A DNA stretch of 22,911 nucleotides. Origin: Muribaculaceae bacterium (GTDB lineage Bacteria > Bacteroidota > Bacteroidia > Bacteroidales > Muribaculaceae). The stretch is from positions 1 through 22,911 of the forward strand of contig VSPM01000044.1 of the NCBI GenBank assembly GCA_009775365.1. The letters are read 5' to 3'. The position numbers were made by a program, and so were the translations under genes. The notes below the pieces were generated by a model that did not search any database, was not told where the DNA came from, and worked only from the letters and a program-made list of their open reading frames with translations. Positions 22,903 through 22,911 of the stretch are shown one piece after another (the stretch's first letter is position 1; every line of letters starts with the position of its first letter).

Positions 22903-22911
22903 GTGAGGGTC

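Noticed and set aside
1..22911. CRISPR arrays, prophage modules and defence clusters
   Set aside because: No regularly spaced repeats, no cas genes, and no capsid, terminase or integrase genes were seen; the only mobile or defence-like traces are the transposase edge and the broken zeta-like pair.

Overview
The window reads as ordinary chromosome of a Bacteroidota bacterium, most likely order Bacteroidales and possibly Muribaculaceae (the family guess is inference). Support for the phylum: two type IX secretion (T9SS) genes (porQ-like and plug protein), the folP-cdaA gene pair, no Shine-Dalgarno signals, and repeated promoters of the Bacteroidota form TTTG-N19/20-TAnnTTTG. Most genes are housekeeping or phylum-typical. 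I see no obvious undescribed multi-gene system; the unusual signals are in intergenic stretches and at the right end.

Layout. 1-131: 5' end of an ISAs1-type transposase running off the left edge. 347-2650: compact plus-strand operon efp - family 2 glycosyltransferase - radC. 2689-7074: minus-strand run gpmI - 5'-nucleotidase/metallophosphatase - GH3 lipoprotein. 7369-7734: rplS. 7930-8937: porQ-like gene. 9143-9586: small TonB-C protein, divergent from porQ. 9760-9966: small winged-helix protein. 10220-11209: rsgA, convergent with a minus-strand group typA - folP - cdaA (14751 to 11234). 14925-15200: rpsO. 15201-15926: gene-free stretch with strong hairpins. 15927-17963: secreted type I pullulanase. 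18107-20046: minus-strand pair ung - T9SS plug protein.

20100-22911 is more accessory in character. Interleaved divergent promoters serve ung and tRNA-Arg(CCG). The tRNA is followed by a terminator that overlaps the tail of an eroded minus-strand reading frame. Next come a C_GCAxxG_C_C cysteine protein, a possible small-RNA unit and a DUF3109 protein. At the right end is a zeta-toxin-like kinase gene broken by an in-frame TAA, overlapped by a small partner gene that looks frameshifted at an A7 run.

Functional themes: translation and ribosome biogenesis (efp, rplS, rpsO, rsgA, typA, tRNA-Arg), DNA repair (ung, possibly radC), central metabolism (gpmI, folP), c-di-AMP signalling (cdaA), cell-envelope export (PorQ, plug), and turnover of glycans and nucleotides (GH3, 5'-nucleotidase, pullulanase).
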